Shown: piece after piece, positions 18,624-26,785 of the stretch
Numbering within the stretch: position 1 is the stretch's first letter
Layout: each line of letters starts with the position of its first letter
Assembly: GCF_021602585.1 (NCBI RefSeq)
Contig: NZ_BQIP01000010.1
Span: 155,429-219,428 of the forward strand
DNA length: 64,000 nucleotides
Direction of reading: 5' to 3'
Origin: Pseudomonas faucium
Lineage (GTDB): Bacteria > Pseudomonadota > Gammaproteobacteria > Pseudomonadales > Pseudomonadaceae
Position numbers and translations under genes: made by a program
The notes under the pieces: model-generated
Seen by the model: only the letters and a program-made list of their open reading frames with translations
What the model was told of the DNA's origin: nothing
Databases searched by the model: none

Positions 18624-19091
18624 TCAGTCGTACAAGTCCCGGCCGCTGAGCAGGCGGCCGATCATGTCCATGGCAAACCCACGGTAAGCAAGAAACCGGG
18701 TCTGCTGGGCACGGCTGCGGGGGTCTTGTGGGCGCTGGCCCGCATATTTGCGCTGCCAGGCCTCCTGTAACCGCTCGGCCCAGTCCACACCACTGTCACG
18801 CAGTGCCTGGTCGATGTCGCCACGGTTCAGGCCACGCTGGCCGAGCTCCTCACGAATACGTGCGGGGCCATAGCCGGCATTGGAACGGTATCGGATGAAG
18901 CTTTCGAGATAGCGGGCTTCGCTAAGCAGCCCTTCTTCGGCAAGCCGATCGAGCTCAGGCTCGATCAGCTCATCCGAAGCGCCGCGCTGACGCAGTTTGC
19001 GCGTCAGCTCGACGCGACCATGCTCGCGGCGCGCGAGCAGGTCCATGGCGGTCCGCCGAATGGCGACGGGGGTGTCGAGTACGACGGCCAT
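18624..19091 (-). CDS. recX: RecX regulatory protein
   Basis: RecX binds RecA filaments and limits their extension. It is 155 residues and all-helical, with the family pattern [26 protein letters not shown] at the N-terminus and [23 protein letters not shown] in the middle. It lies 22 bases downstream of recA on the same strand, so it is expressed by read-through from the SOS-regulated recA promoter. Confidence 0.95.
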   Translation of the reverse strand: MAVVLDTPVAIRRTAMDLLARREHGRVELTRKLRQRGASDELIEPELDRLAEEGLLSEARYLESFIRYRSNAGYGPARIREELGQRGLNRGDIDQALRDSGVDWAERLQEAWQRKYAGQRPQDPRSRAQQTRFLAYRGFAMDMIGRLLSGRDLYD

Positions 19092-19113
19092 ACCAGCAGC
19101 CTACAAACGCGGA

Positions 19114-20181
19114 TCAATAACCGGTTTCGGCATCGGCCATGTCGTCGGCATCGGCTTCAGCAGCAGCGGTCTTGCCGGCAGCGGCAACAGCACCCGAGTT
19201 GAGCAGCTTCTCGCGGATCTGCTTCTCGATCTCGGTACCGATGGCCGGGTTTTCTTGCAGGTACTTGGCGGCGTTAGCCTTGCCCTGGCCGATCTTGTTG
19301 CCCTGGTAGCTGTACCAAGCACCGGACTTCTCCACCAGCCCTTGGGATACGCCCAGGTCGATGATTTCGCCGTTACGGTAGATACCCTTGCCGTAGAGAA
19401 TCTGGAACTCGGCCTGACGGAACGGTGGCGAGACCTTGTTCTTGACGATCTTGACGCGGGTTTCGCTGCCCACCACTTCGTCGCCTTCCTTCACCGCGCC
19501 AGTACGGCGAATGTCCAGGCGCACCGAGGCGTAGAACTTCAGCGCGTTACCGCCGGTGGTGGTTTCCGGGCTACCGAACATCACACCGATCTTCATGCGG
19601 ATCTGGTTGATGAAGATGACCAGGCAGTTGGCGTTCTTGATGTTACCGGTGATCTTGCGCAGCGCCTGGGACATAAGACGGGCCTGCAGGCCGACGTGCA
19701 TGTCGCCCATCTCGCCTTCGATTTCGGCCTTGGGTACCAGGGCAGCCACGGAGTCGACGATGATCACGTCAACGGCGTTGGAACGCACCAGCATGTCGGT
19801 GATTTCCAGGGCCTGCTCACCGGTATCCGGCTGCGAGACCAGCAGGTCGTCGACGTTGACGCCCAGCTTGCCGGCGTATTCAGGGTCGAGGGCGTGCTCG
19901 GCGTCGACGAAGGCGCAGGTGGCGCCATTCTTCTGGGCCTCGGCGATGACCGACAGGGTCAGCGTGGTCTTACCCGACGATTCCGGGCCATAGATTTCGA
20001 CGATACGGCCTTTTGGCAGGCCGCCGATGCCGAGGGCGATGTCCAGGCCCAGCGAGCCGGTCGAGATGGCCGGGATACCCTGGCGCTCGTGATCGCCCAT
20101 GCGCATGACAGCGCCTTTGCCGAATTGGCGTTCGATCTGACCCAGGGCCGCAGCCAAGGCGCGCTTCTTGTTGTCGTCCAT
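19114..20181 (-). CDS. recA: RecA recombinase
   Basis: RecA performs strand exchange and, as a filament, stimulates self-cleavage of LexA and of S24-type phage repressors such as the PrtR-like gene in this window. The protein is 355 residues from MDDNKKRAL (20181). The Walker A motif GPESSGKTT is near residue 68, the Walker B strand [14 protein letters not shown] near 140, and loop L2 ([17 protein letters not shown]) near 210. An upstream LexA box is present. The acidic C-terminus ([14 protein letters not shown]) is normal. Confidence 0.98.
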   Translation of the reverse strand: MDDNKKRALAAALGQIERQFGKGAVMRMGDHERQGIPAISTGSLGLDIALGIGGLPKGRIVEIYGPESSGKTTLTLSVIAEAQKNGATCAFVDAEHALDPEYAGKLGVNVDDLLVSQPDTGEQALEITDMLVRSNAVDVIIVDSVAALVPKAEIEGEMGDMHVGLQARLMSQALRKITGNIKNANCLVIFINQIRMKIGVMFGSPETTTGGNALKFYASVRLDIRRTGAVKEGDEVVGSETRVKIVKNKVSPPFRQAEFQILYGKGIYRNGEIIDLGVSQGLVEKSGAWYSYQGNKIGQGKANAAKYLQENPAIGTEIEKQIREKLLNSGAVAAAGKTAAAEADADDMADAETGY

Positions 20182-20225
20182 TGAAATCCTCACGTGTTCG
20201 ACTTGGCCCTGATGGCCGGGAATAC

Positions 20226-20241
20226 CTGTATAAGTAGCCAG
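20226..20241 (-). promoter_or_regulatory. LexA-type box of recA
   Basis: CTGTATAAGTAGCCAG matches CTGT-N8-ACAG at all but one outer position (CCAG for ACAG). It lies about 45 bp upstream of the recA start, in the standard place for SOS control. Confidence 0.75.
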
Positions 20242-20285
20242 TATTATTCCACAGGCAAGCGCTTGAGCAAACCCCTGTCGTCGAA

Positions 20286-20768
20286 TTACTCGCCGCCGAG
20301 CTGTAACAAGCCGTCTAGCGCGGCGATCACCGTCTGTCGGCGCACGCTTTCGCGGTCGCCGTCGAAGTGGCGGCGCTCACTCGATACCCGTTCGCCATCA
20401 GCCCAGGCCAGCCATACGGTGCCCACCGGCTTGGCCGGCGAGCCGCCATCCGGCCCGGCGATGCCGCTGACGGCCACCGCAAAGCGTGCACCGCTGGCCG
20501 CCTGCGCACCGCGCGCCATGGCTTCGACCACTTCCTGGCTGACGGCGCCGACCTGGCTGAACAACGCCTCTGGCACGCCCAACTGGCGAGTCTTCTGGCT
20601 ATTGGAATAGGTGACGTAGCCGGCCTCGAACCAGGCCGAGCTGCCGGGCACGCGGGTGATGGCTTCGGCGATGCCGCCGCCGGTGCAGGATTCGGCAGTG
20701 CTCACCTGGGCGTCGAAGCGGCGCAGGTGCTCGCCCAGGCGGGTGGAGAGAACGGTGATCGGGTCCAT
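20286..20768 (-). CDS. pncC: PncC/CinA C-terminal nicotinamide-nucleotide amidase
   Basis: This amidase converts nicotinamide mononucleotide to nicotinate mononucleotide in NAD recycling. It is 160 residues and corresponds to the stand-alone CinA C-terminal domain. The signature [20 protein letters not shown] (residues ~24-43) and [18 protein letters not shown] (~105-122) are intact. It is the left-hand anchor of the cinA-mutS locus in which many fluorescent pseudomonads keep tailocins; here the tailocin lysis genes start about 100 bp away. Confidence 0.93.
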   Translation of the reverse strand: MDPITVLSTRLGEHLRRFDAQVSTAESCTGGGIAEAITRVPGSSAWFEAGYVTYSNSQKTRQLGVPEALFSQVGAVSQEVVEAMARGAQAASGARFAVAVSGIAGPDGGSPAKPVGTVWLAWADGERVSSERRHFDGDRESVRRQTVIAALDGLLQLGGE

Positions 20769-20874
20769 TGTGGGGCTCCTTGAGGATTGCGGGACACCGT
20801 AGCATTTGGTGAAGGGGCATGCCTTGAATTGTGTGGCGCCCTTGCGATCGAGCGCCCCAAGGCAAGCCCGGCAA

Positions 20875-21354
20875 TCACTGCCGCAACGCCCGCACATAAT
20901 CCTGGCAAGCCCGCAGCGCGATCAACCCCCGATCCCCTTCATCGGTGATGGCGATAATTCGTCGAGCATGCGCCGGCTCAAGCCAGGCGCGTACGGTTGC
21001 ATGATCCACGCTGCCGGCGCCGGCGGCGGCAGGCACTGTGGTGCAGGCGGCGTCGCGCTCGACCAGGACCGACAGCCGCAGATCGGCAGTAGCAAGGCGA
21101 TCACGCAGGCGTGCCTGAGACTGTTGCGCATCGGCAAGCTCCTTGGAATGACGGGTTTCACTCACCTGCAGGCGCTGCTCCAGCGCTTGGCGTTGCTCGC
21201 GCTCGGCAAACAGGCGCGCGGCCCAGGCATCGGCCTGGGCTTGCGCCTGTTGCGCCAGCTGCCGCCCATAGCGCCAGCCCTGCACCTGCCAGGCCAGCGC
21301 TACGCAAGACACCAGCAAAAATACCCCTAGCCCCTGTTGCAGCCGGCTCAACAC
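20875..21354 (-). CDS. Inner-membrane spanin (Rz-like)
   Basis: This 159-residue i-spanin disrupts the outer membrane together with its lipoprotein partner at the end of lysis. An N-terminal transmembrane anchor (LGVFLLVSCVALAWQV) is followed by a long periplasmic coiled coil rich in Gln, Ala and Arg (~25-100). The o-spanin gene is nested inside it in another frame at 20922-21131, an architecture characteristic of Rz/Rz1. It overlaps the endolysin gene by seven bases. Confidence 0.88.
   Translation of the reverse strand: MLSRLQQGLGVFLLVSCVALAWQVQGWRYGRQLAQQAQAQADAWAARLFAEREQRQALEQRLQVSETRHSKELADAQQSQARLRDRLATADLRLSVLVERDAACTTVPAAAGAGSVDHATVRAWLEPAHARRIIAITDEGDRGLIALRACQDYVRALRQ
20922..21131 (-). 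CDS. Outer-membrane spanin lipoprotein (Rz1-like), nested
   Basis: A 69-residue lipoprotein starting at MRNSLRHACVIALLLPICGC. The hydrophobic signal ends in the lipobox-like PICGC, and the mature part is Pro-rich (TPPAPQCLPPPAPAA), as in Rz1. It lies wholly inside the i-spanin gene in a different reading frame. A second complete nested pair exists at 40,348-40,905, which confirms that the frame is real. Confidence 0.85.
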   Translation of the reverse strand: MRNSLRHACVIALLLPICGCRSWSSATPPAPQCLPPPAPAAWIMQPYAPGLSRRMLDELSPSPMKGIGG

Positions 21355-21896
21355 AACACCTCACGCGCCCGCGCCCAGAGCACGAGGCGGTCTTCCAGCC
21401 CATTGAGCCCTCCATTGATATGACGGGTGATGCGGTTGAACTCGCCCCGGTCAGCCAGGGCATTGAGCCCGCGCGAGTGCCAGAACCACGCCGCCGACTC
21501 GCAGGCCCAACGCGGCTGTTCGAGCAGTTGCGGCTGTGCCAGCAAGCGCTCATCGCCGAACAGCGCACGGCTGCAGGCCTGGTAGTTGTTGCGCCCGGTG
21601 ACCTGGATCAGCCCGCGCCCGCAATACAACTGGCCGTCGCCATCCGCCTGAGGGGTATTGCCCAGGCGCCGGGCCAGGCTGCCGGTGTCGTAGCGTGCCA
21701 GGTAACGGTCGCTGCCCAGCTCCCTGACGTAACGAAACTGGCCTGACTCATGGCCGACCTGGGCGATGAAAGCCGCCACACGCTTGGGATTGTCGATCTC
21801 CCAGCGTGGCAAGGTGACGTTCAAGGCTGTAAGAAAAACGCCCGCGACGGGGCGGGCGTTGGGCAGAATCTGTAGCAATTGCGCTTGTGTAAGCAT
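21348..21896 (-). CDS. GH19 endolysin of the tailocin
   Basis: A glycoside-hydrolase family 19 lysozyme-type endolysin, 182 residues, that cuts peptidoglycan glycan strands for release of tail particles. The proton-donor Glu is in VGHESGQF (E50), and the family stretch GRGLIQVTGRNNY is at ~96-108. There is no signal peptide, so export depends on the holin. Codons ~11-22 contain a terminator-like hairpin (see finding). The ortholog in the second prophage is at 40,902. Confidence 0.9.
   Translation of the reverse strand: MLTQAQLLQILPNARPVAGVFLTALNVTLPRWEIDNPKRVAAFIAQVGHESGQFRYVRELGSDRYLARYDTGSLARRLGNTPQADGDGQLYCGRGLIQVTGRNNYQACSRALFGDERLLAQPQLLEQPRWACESAAWFWHSRGLNALADRGEFNRITRHINGGLNGLEDRLVLWARAREVLC
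21834..21860 (-). terminator. Intragenic terminator-like hairpin in the tailocin endolysin gene
   Basis: On the minus strand ACGCCCGC pairs with GCGGGCGT around a six-base loop and is followed by TTTTTC. It lies within the first 25 codons of the endolysin gene. The second cluster keeps the same structure at 41,388-41,414 with a compensatory change. Confidence 0.55.
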
Positions 21897-21923
21897 GTCT
21901 GTCCTCCTTGGGTGAATCGCCCC

Positions 21924-22958
21924 TCAGGCCTTGGTCGCCGCCCCTCGGCGAGGCGCCGCGCCCTTGGCCTTCGATTTACCTGCCTTGCCGCCATTGCCCT
22001 GTACCGTGGTGCGCCAGCCCGAGCGGGTGAACACCTGCTCAACCGAGTCGACCTGATACTGCCCGTCCAGGCCATCGACAAACCCACGCAGGTCGATGCT
22101 GCGCTCGGCAAACAGGTCGGTGCGCCCAGGCAGATCGAGGCGCACGCTGGCGGTATCGCGATTGAAGCTGGCCAATCGTGCCCTGGCGGCCTGCTCGGCG
22201 GCCGCGCGGTTGGGGTACAGATGGCGATCGGTATGCACCGGCCGCGGCCCTTGCACGGCCTCCTCGTTGGCCAGCTCGACGGCCTTCGACTCGCCACTGG
22301 CCGGGTCTTGATGGCGGGTACGCACGGCCTGGCGCACCGCCTTGTCGTCCAGGCGAAAATGCCACTGGCTGACCTCGTCGCGGGCAATGCCGACCACCGC
22401 CAGCGGTTTGCCGCTGGCGCTCTGCCCGCCCTGGCGCGGCAGCACCAGCAGCTGGCCATTGGCAAGCTTGGCGGTGCAGTCGTACTGGCGGGCCAGGCGG
22501 GTGATGAAATTGAAATCCGATTCGTTGTACTGATCGACGCGCGGCACCTGGGCCAGCACCGGGCAGAGCGCTTGCCAGCCATTGCGCGCGCCAATCTCGG
22601 CAACGATGCGCTGCAGGGGCACGGCCTCCCAGCTGCCGCTGCGCACGGTCCTGCCACTGCCACGCAAGTCGCTGGCCTTGCCGCGAATCACCAGGGTATC
22701 GGGAGGGCCTGACAACTCGATTTCATCGACGGTGTAACGCCCCAGCCGGGTCAGCGGCTGGCCGGCGTAACCCAGGTGCACCTCGATCTGTGCGCCGCGG
22801 GCAGGCACTGCCACGCTGGCGTCGCGGGCATCGATGCGCAGCTCGAAATCATCCGACTCCATCCCTGGTTTGTCGGTAGTGCGCAGCAGCAACAGGCGGT
22901 CGTTGATCAGCGCAGTAATGTCCTGGCCATCGGCCTGGATGCGAAAGAGCGGTTGCAT
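21924..22958 (-). CDS. gpD-like tail hub protein (late control D family)
   Basis: P2 gpD family: the baseplate hub that joins the spike to the tube and tape measure. It is 344 residues. Conserved stretches include the N-terminal FRIQADGQDITALINDRLLLL, the central DQYNESDFNFITRLARQYDC, and HTDRHLYPNRAAAEQAARARLA. The C-terminus is lysine-rich (GKAGKSKAKGA). It follows gpX with a four-base gap. The paralog at 41,479 is similar throughout. Confidence 0.92.
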   Translation of the reverse strand: MQPLFRIQADGQDITALINDRLLLLRTTDKPGMESDDFELRIDARDASVAVPARGAQIEVHLGYAGQPLTRLGRYTVDEIELSGPPDTLVIRGKASDLRGSGRTVRSGSWEAVPLQRIVAEIGARNGWQALCPVLAQVPRVDQYNESDFNFITRLARQYDCTAKLANGQLLVLPRQGGQSASGKPLAVVGIARDEVSQWHFRLDDKAVRQAVRTRHQDPASGESKAVELANEEAVQGPRPVHTDRHLYPNRAAAEQAARARLASFNRDTASVRLDLPGRTDLFAERSIDLRGFVDGLDGQYQVDSVEQVFTRSGWRTTVQGNGGKAGKSKAKGAAPRRGAATKA

Positions 22959-22962
22959 GGCA

Positions 22963-23169
22963 TCAGTCCCAGAGCTGCACGACGTTGGCCGGCGCCAGCG
23001 CCAGGGTGGGCAGGCGGATGGTCACGCCGCTGCGAAACGGCTGGGCCTCGTCGGCCAACCCCTGGTTGGCGTGCAGCACGGCCTCGACGCTGCCATCGAG
23101 GTGCCCGTAATAGTGATGGCAGAGGGTATCGAGCACGTCGCCCTCAGACGTTTTGCAGGTCTTGTCCAT
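22963..23169 (-). CDS. gpX-like LysM tail protein
   Basis: A 68-residue tail protein X with a LysM-type fold: GDVLDTLCHHYYGHLDGSVEAVLHANQGLADEAQP. Start MDKTCKTSEG at 23169, overlapping the 3' end of the U-like gene by 26 bp; the same overlap exists in the second cluster (42,769-42,794). It is a baseplate/tail-tip component in P2-type tails. Confidence 0.88.
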   Translation of the reverse strand: MDKTCKTSEGDVLDTLCHHYYGHLDGSVEAVLHANQGLADEAQPFRSGVTIRLPTLALAPANVVQLWD

Positions 23170-23989
23170 AACTGACGAACTCCAGTGAGAAGCCTTGTTT
23201 GCGAGGGATGCCACCGGCCAGCAAGGCGCCCTGCTCTTCCTCGATGCTGGTCAAGCACCAGGTACCGAGCACTTCGCCGTAGCCTGTGGTCAAGGACAGC
23301 GGCAGAAGCTGGCGGCCGATGCCGCGCAGCGCCTGCAACTGGCCCAGCCCGGCCTTGAAGCCGGGGAAGATCGCGCCGCGGATGCTGATGGTTTCTTCGC
23401 CCAGGCCAACCGCCTGCTGCGCGCTCTCGCGGCCCAGGCGGTCCTGCCCGGCCCAGCGAAAGCGCGTTTGCCGGCGCAGCTGGTCGAAAGCAGCGGTGTC
23501 GAGGTTGAAGTAGTACGGCGCGGCATTGGCCTTCAGCGGCTGCAGCACCAGCAAGTGCGCGAAGGGTTTGATCGCCTCGGCCGCAGGGGTTGCATCGGGC
23601 GCGAAGCCAAAGGTGGTGAGCACGCCCTTGGCGACCGAGCGCACATCGCCGATCACCCGGCGAATGGCCGCGCCGGCCTTGCCCAGGTGTTCGGCGAAGG
23701 CGTCCACCCGCTCCTGCACCTTGCGCACCTCATCGACGGCGTGGTCGTACTTGGCAATCACCTTGTCGACGCGCTGCTTGGCCGAGTCGATGGCGCGCAT
23801 CGTGCGTTGCAGGCGCTTGCCGATGGCCGGGCCGATCCATGGCAGGGCCTCGAGTTCGGCGGCTGCCTCCTTGGCATGGCCGACTGCCTGGGTCATCGGC
23901 TCGAGCATGGCATCGGCACGCTGGCGCCCCGCTTCGCCGGCCTTGACCAGGGCATGCAAGGCGCCCTGGAGTTGCTCCAGATAGGTCAT
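23144..23989 (-). CDS. gpU-like tail protein with N-terminal extension
   Basis: The C-terminal ~140 residues (FAHLLVLQPLKANAAPYYFNLDTAAF to the end) are the P2 gpU family, including GAIFPGFKAGLGQLQALR and GYGEVLGTWCL. The N-terminal ~140 residues are a helical, probably coiled-coil extension absent from P2 gpU (159 residues); the product is 281 residues. The extension also exists in the second cluster but has diverged strongly there, while the U domain is conserved. Confidence 0.88.
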   Translation of the reverse strand: MTYLEQLQGALHALVKAGEAGRQRADAMLEPMTQAVGHAKEAAAELEALPWIGPAIGKRLQRTMRAIDSAKQRVDKVIAKYDHAVDEVRKVQERVDAFAEHLGKAGAAIRRVIGDVRSVAKGVLTTFGFAPDATPAAEAIKPFAHLLVLQPLKANAAPYYFNLDTAAFDQLRRQTRFRWAGQDRLGRESAQQAVGLGEETISIRGAIFPGFKAGLGQLQALRGIGRQLLPLSLTTGYGEVLGTWCLTSIEEEQGALLAGGIPRKQGFSLEFVSYGQDLQNV

Positions 23990-23999
23990 TGAAAGCTCC

Positions 24000-25826
24000 T
24001 CAGGCGTAAATGGGATCGGAAAGCTGGGCAGCCGCCTTGCGACTGATCAGCTCTTGCAGCGTGCGTTGCACCATTGCCTCCAGCCGCTGCAGCAGCGCTG
24101 GATCATCCAAGCTGCCATTGAGCGTTACCGGCATGTTGGTATTGAAGGTGAAGTGCTGGTTGCTCGGCTGCGGCTCGCTGGCCTGGGAAGCGGCTGGGCT
24201 GCCCGGCTCTGGCAGTGCCGTTGCTGCCGGTGGCACCCGCATGGGCAGCGGACGATCGTCCTCTGCCGGCTCATCCGGCGCTTCACGTGAGGTGAGCCGA
24301 AGCAACGACACGGGCGCCAACGGCTGTTGCCTGGCTGGCTTGTGCTGCGCCGTGCCAGCGTGTGTCAGCAGTTGCCGGGTGATGCGCGTACCGACCTGGC
24401 CATCGACAAACTCCGCCTTGGGCTTGGCGGTGAGCGAGTGCTTGAGCGGGTCCAGCAATGACACCTGCGGCAAAGCACGCCGAACCCACTGCTGCTGCCT
24501 CGCCAGCTCAGGCGATGACAACAGCTGCCTGCCGGTTTGCGCCCCAATCTGAAGGTCGAAAAAGGGTTGCGTCGGAATTCGCGTGGCGGACTGTTTGCCG
24601 GGGTCGAGGAGGGAAACAGCAGGCAAAGGAGCCGTTGCAGCGGGCGGGCGCTCGTCACCGGCAAGTTTGCGTGCAATCCATCCTCCAAGCCTGGTGCCGC
24701 CCTCGTCACCCAACGCCCCGCCAACCGTCACGCTGACGGGAGCGACGGGAGGAATGTATCGGCCAACAACACCACCCGTGATCGAGCCGACCAGCCCGCC
24801 TACGGCGCCGCCATAACCTTCCCAAGCCTCCTGGGCTGTCTTGGCAGTGGCATAGGTATGTACCGCTTTCAAGGCCGACTCCAGCAAGGCATTTTTCCCC
24901 TCGGCCTTGATGACTTCGCCCACCGTCTTCCAAGGCGGCGGGCGCTTGCCGATGTCCGTGGGTGACGACCCTGCATCTGCCCCGAGAGGATAAGGTTCAT
25001 TGGCGGCCGGGCTGTCTTTGCCAAACCAGCCCTTCAGCCTGTTCCAACCCGACCCTGAAGTCTGTTTACCCACGTCATGAATGCGCGCAGCCGCGCCAAT
25101 GCTGCCACCCACCAACAGATCCTGCCCGAGCAAGGGCGCCGAGGTTTCAGTGCCCTCCTGGGGCGCATTACCCTCGCTGGGTGCACTCGTCTCGGGATCG
25201 GGCGCCAGGCGTTTACCGAGCGCCGCCCCTGCCTTGTCGCCGTAAAAGCCGCCCACCACCTTCCCGTAGTCGACATGCTTGCCGGTGTACTTGCTCAAGG
25301 CCGCGCCAAGCGCACTGCCGGCCAGGCCTCCCACTGCACCTCCCAGCCCCTCTCCCCATTCCTGGGCAGTTGAAGCCTTCGCGGCAGTTGTCCCCACCTT
25401 GATCAGTGCATCGAGCCTCCCTTCTCGCGCTGCCGCCCTTGCGGCGCCGAACGCTTGCGCGCCGCGCTGCCTGGCACCGTGGCCCGGCTCGGTCGAAGGC
25501 GTGGCATCAGCGCCCAGCGGGTAATCACCCTGCTCCACTGGCGCAGCTCGGCCCTTGCTCGCGGCCATTGCCAAAAACCTTCCAGCAACAGGGCCTGACT
25601 GGGCCTGCCCCTGGATATCACCAGGCGTTTCATCGACAGGCTCGGCCACAGGCACGTAGGCCGATTCGTGTTCTGTAGACTGAGGCGATCCTTGCCTCAG
25701 CGATTGCACCACGCGCCCCAGTATGCGGTTCTGATGATTGAATACCTGGGCAAGATCGACCCGATCACGTTCAGGGTCGGAGCGTGGCTGTTGCGCCGCA
25801 TCCGTTGCCGCTGATCTGCTCGCCAT
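24000..25826 (-). CDS. Tape measure protein of the tailocin (short, rebuilt)
   Basis: The position between E/E' and U makes this the tape measure, which sets tail length. It is 608 residues against 932 for the second cluster. Only the last ~60 residues resemble that paralog (MPVTLNGSLDDPALLQRLE ... KAAAQLSDP). The rest has internal duplications: two Gly-rich glycine-zipper blocks (GGAVGGLAGSALGAAL and GGAVGGLVGSITGGVV), two YPLGADA units and two VSLLDP...LL units. A GGGAGAAAAGG ribosome site precedes ATG 25826. The usual TP901-like N-terminal half is missing. Confidence 0.8.
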   Translation of the reverse strand: MASRSAATDAAQQPRSDPERDRVDLAQVFNHQNRILGRVVQSLRQGSPQSTEHESAYVPVAEPVDETPGDIQGQAQSGPVAGRFLAMAASKGRAAPVEQGDYPLGADATPSTEPGHGARQRGAQAFGAARAAAREGRLDALIKVGTTAAKASTAQEWGEGLGGAVGGLAGSALGAALSKYTGKHVDYGKVVGGFYGDKAGAALGKRLAPDPETSAPSEGNAPQEGTETSAPLLGQDLLVGGSIGAAARIHDVGKQTSGSGWNRLKGWFGKDSPAANEPYPLGADAGSSPTDIGKRPPPWKTVGEVIKAEGKNALLESALKAVHTYATAKTAQEAWEGYGGAVGGLVGSITGGVVGRYIPPVAPVSVTVGGALGDEGGTRLGGWIARKLAGDERPPAATAPLPAVSLLDPGKQSATRIPTQPFFDLQIGAQTGRQLLSSPELARQQQWVRRALPQVSLLDPLKHSLTAKPKAEFVDGQVGTRITRQLLTHAGTAQHKPARQQPLAPVSLLRLTSREAPDEPAEDDRPLPMRVPPAATALPEPGSPAASQASEPQPSNQHFTFNTNMPVTLNGSLDDPALLQRLEAMVQRTLQELISRKAAAQLSDPIYA

Positions 25827-25838
25827 CCTTTTCTCCCT

Positions 25839-25955
25839 TCACTCTGTGAGCCACCAGACCATGTCGCTGAACGACATGGCCATGATTTCGCTCGCGGAAA
25901 AGTTCAGCTCCTTGGCCAGCCGCCGGGCGGCGGCCTTCTGCCGGGCCGGGTCAAA
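25839..25955 (-). CDS. E' extension of the tail chaperone, expressed by frameshift
   Basis: This 37-codon frame has no start of its own and continues gpE after a +1 (or -2) shift at the gpE stop. It reads DPARQKAAARRLAKELNFS then MSFSDMVWWLTE, the GpE/E' type of P2-like tails. The junction is CTT TGA C, identical to the prfB frameshift heptamer. The homolog at 46,439 is in the same relative frame. The fused product would be about 137 residues. Confidence 0.75.
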   Translation of the reverse strand, partial: FDPARQKAAARRLAKELNFSASEIMAMSFSDMVWWLTE

Positions 25956-26253
25956 GTTCGTCGTCCTGCACCAGGCGAAAATAGCCGTTTTGCAGGCGGC
26001 CATAATCCTTCAGGGCCAGGCCTTCGAGGTCCTTGATGCCAACTTCGGCCAAGGAGGCGAACAGGTTCAACTCACGCTGTTCGTCATCGCCCACGCCACC
26101 GGCCTGGGCGTTGCGGATATCGCGCACGGTCGGCGCCCGCAGCGACAGGCTGTCGACCTGCACGCCATTGGCTTCGCTTGGGCGCGACAGGCGCACGGTG
26201 ACGCGCTCGGCGCTCAGGGTGAGCCACTGCGGCTGCTTTTTCGCTTGAGCCAT
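25951..26253 (-). CDS. gpE-like tail assembly chaperone
   Basis: A 100-residue P2 gpE-family chaperone that binds the tape measure during tail assembly. Conserved stretch: LRAPTVRDIRNAQAGG followed by DDEQRELNLFASLAEV. The frame ends ...VQDDEL-TGA; the stop is embedded in the frameshift site that yields gpE-E'. It sits 9 bases from the tube gene stop. Confidence 0.88.
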   Translation of the reverse strand: MAQAKKQPQWLTLSAERVTVRLSRPSEANGVQVDSLSLRAPTVRDIRNAQAGGVGDDEQRELNLFASLAEVGIKDLEGLALKDYGRLQNGYFRLVQDDEL

Positions 26254-26262
26254 GTCGCCTCC

Positions 26263-26772
26263 TTACAAGCCGAGCGCGGCGCGCTGAGCGGCCAGTTGGT
26301 CGACGCCATCGATGACCCGCTTCATGCCCAGGGCATCGATCTCGTAGACCAGTCGGCCGTCGACTTCGAGCTTGTAGTAGGTCAGGCCGACACTGTGCTT
26401 GATCTCAGCCTTGTCGCCGGACTTCCAGTCACCCATGTCGATGTCCTTCAAGGTGCCACGCAGGGTGACCACCACCGGGGTGATTTTGCCCTTGAGGCCT
26501 TTGAAGGCACCGCGGAAGGTGCCGTTGAAACCGCTGCCATCGGCCAGGCCGAAGAACTTCAGCGCTTCGCGGCGCACGCCGCTGGTGGTGAAGGCGGCTT
26601 CTTGCTTTTCCATGCCCAGGTCCATTTCGACCGGCATGTCCATGCCGCCGGGGCGGTGCTCTTCCATTTTCAGGGTGAGTTTGGGCAGGGTCAGGCTGGG
26701 GACATCGCCCTGGAAGCTGACGCCATCGACGAACAGGTTCAGGTTGGCCAGGGTTTCGGGAATCATTGCCAT
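26263..26772 (-). CDS. Tail tube protein (FII)
   Basis: Major tail tube protein of the contractile tail, 169 residues: IPETLANLNLFVDGVSFQGD at the N-terminus and DALGMKRVIDGVDQLAAQRA at the C-terminus are typical of P2 FII. By eye it differs from the second-cluster copy (46,880) at only 10 of 169 positions. It is separated by 13 bases from the sheath gene. Confidence 0.93.
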   Translation of the reverse strand: MAMIPETLANLNLFVDGVSFQGDVPSLTLPKLTLKMEEHRPGGMDMPVEMDLGMEKQEAAFTTSGVRREALKFFGLADGSGFNGTFRGAFKGLKGKITPVVVTLRGTLKDIDMGDWKSGDKAEIKHSVGLTYYKLEVDGRLVYEIDALGMKRVIDGVDQLAAQRAALGL

Positions 26773-26785
26773 GTAAATGCGCTCC

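Noticed and set aside
20770-20874. Possible attachment site or terminator between pncC and the spanin genes
   Set aside because: Only a weak GC-rich dyad is visible and no repeat of it near 35 kb was found; tailocins at this locus normally lack att sites.
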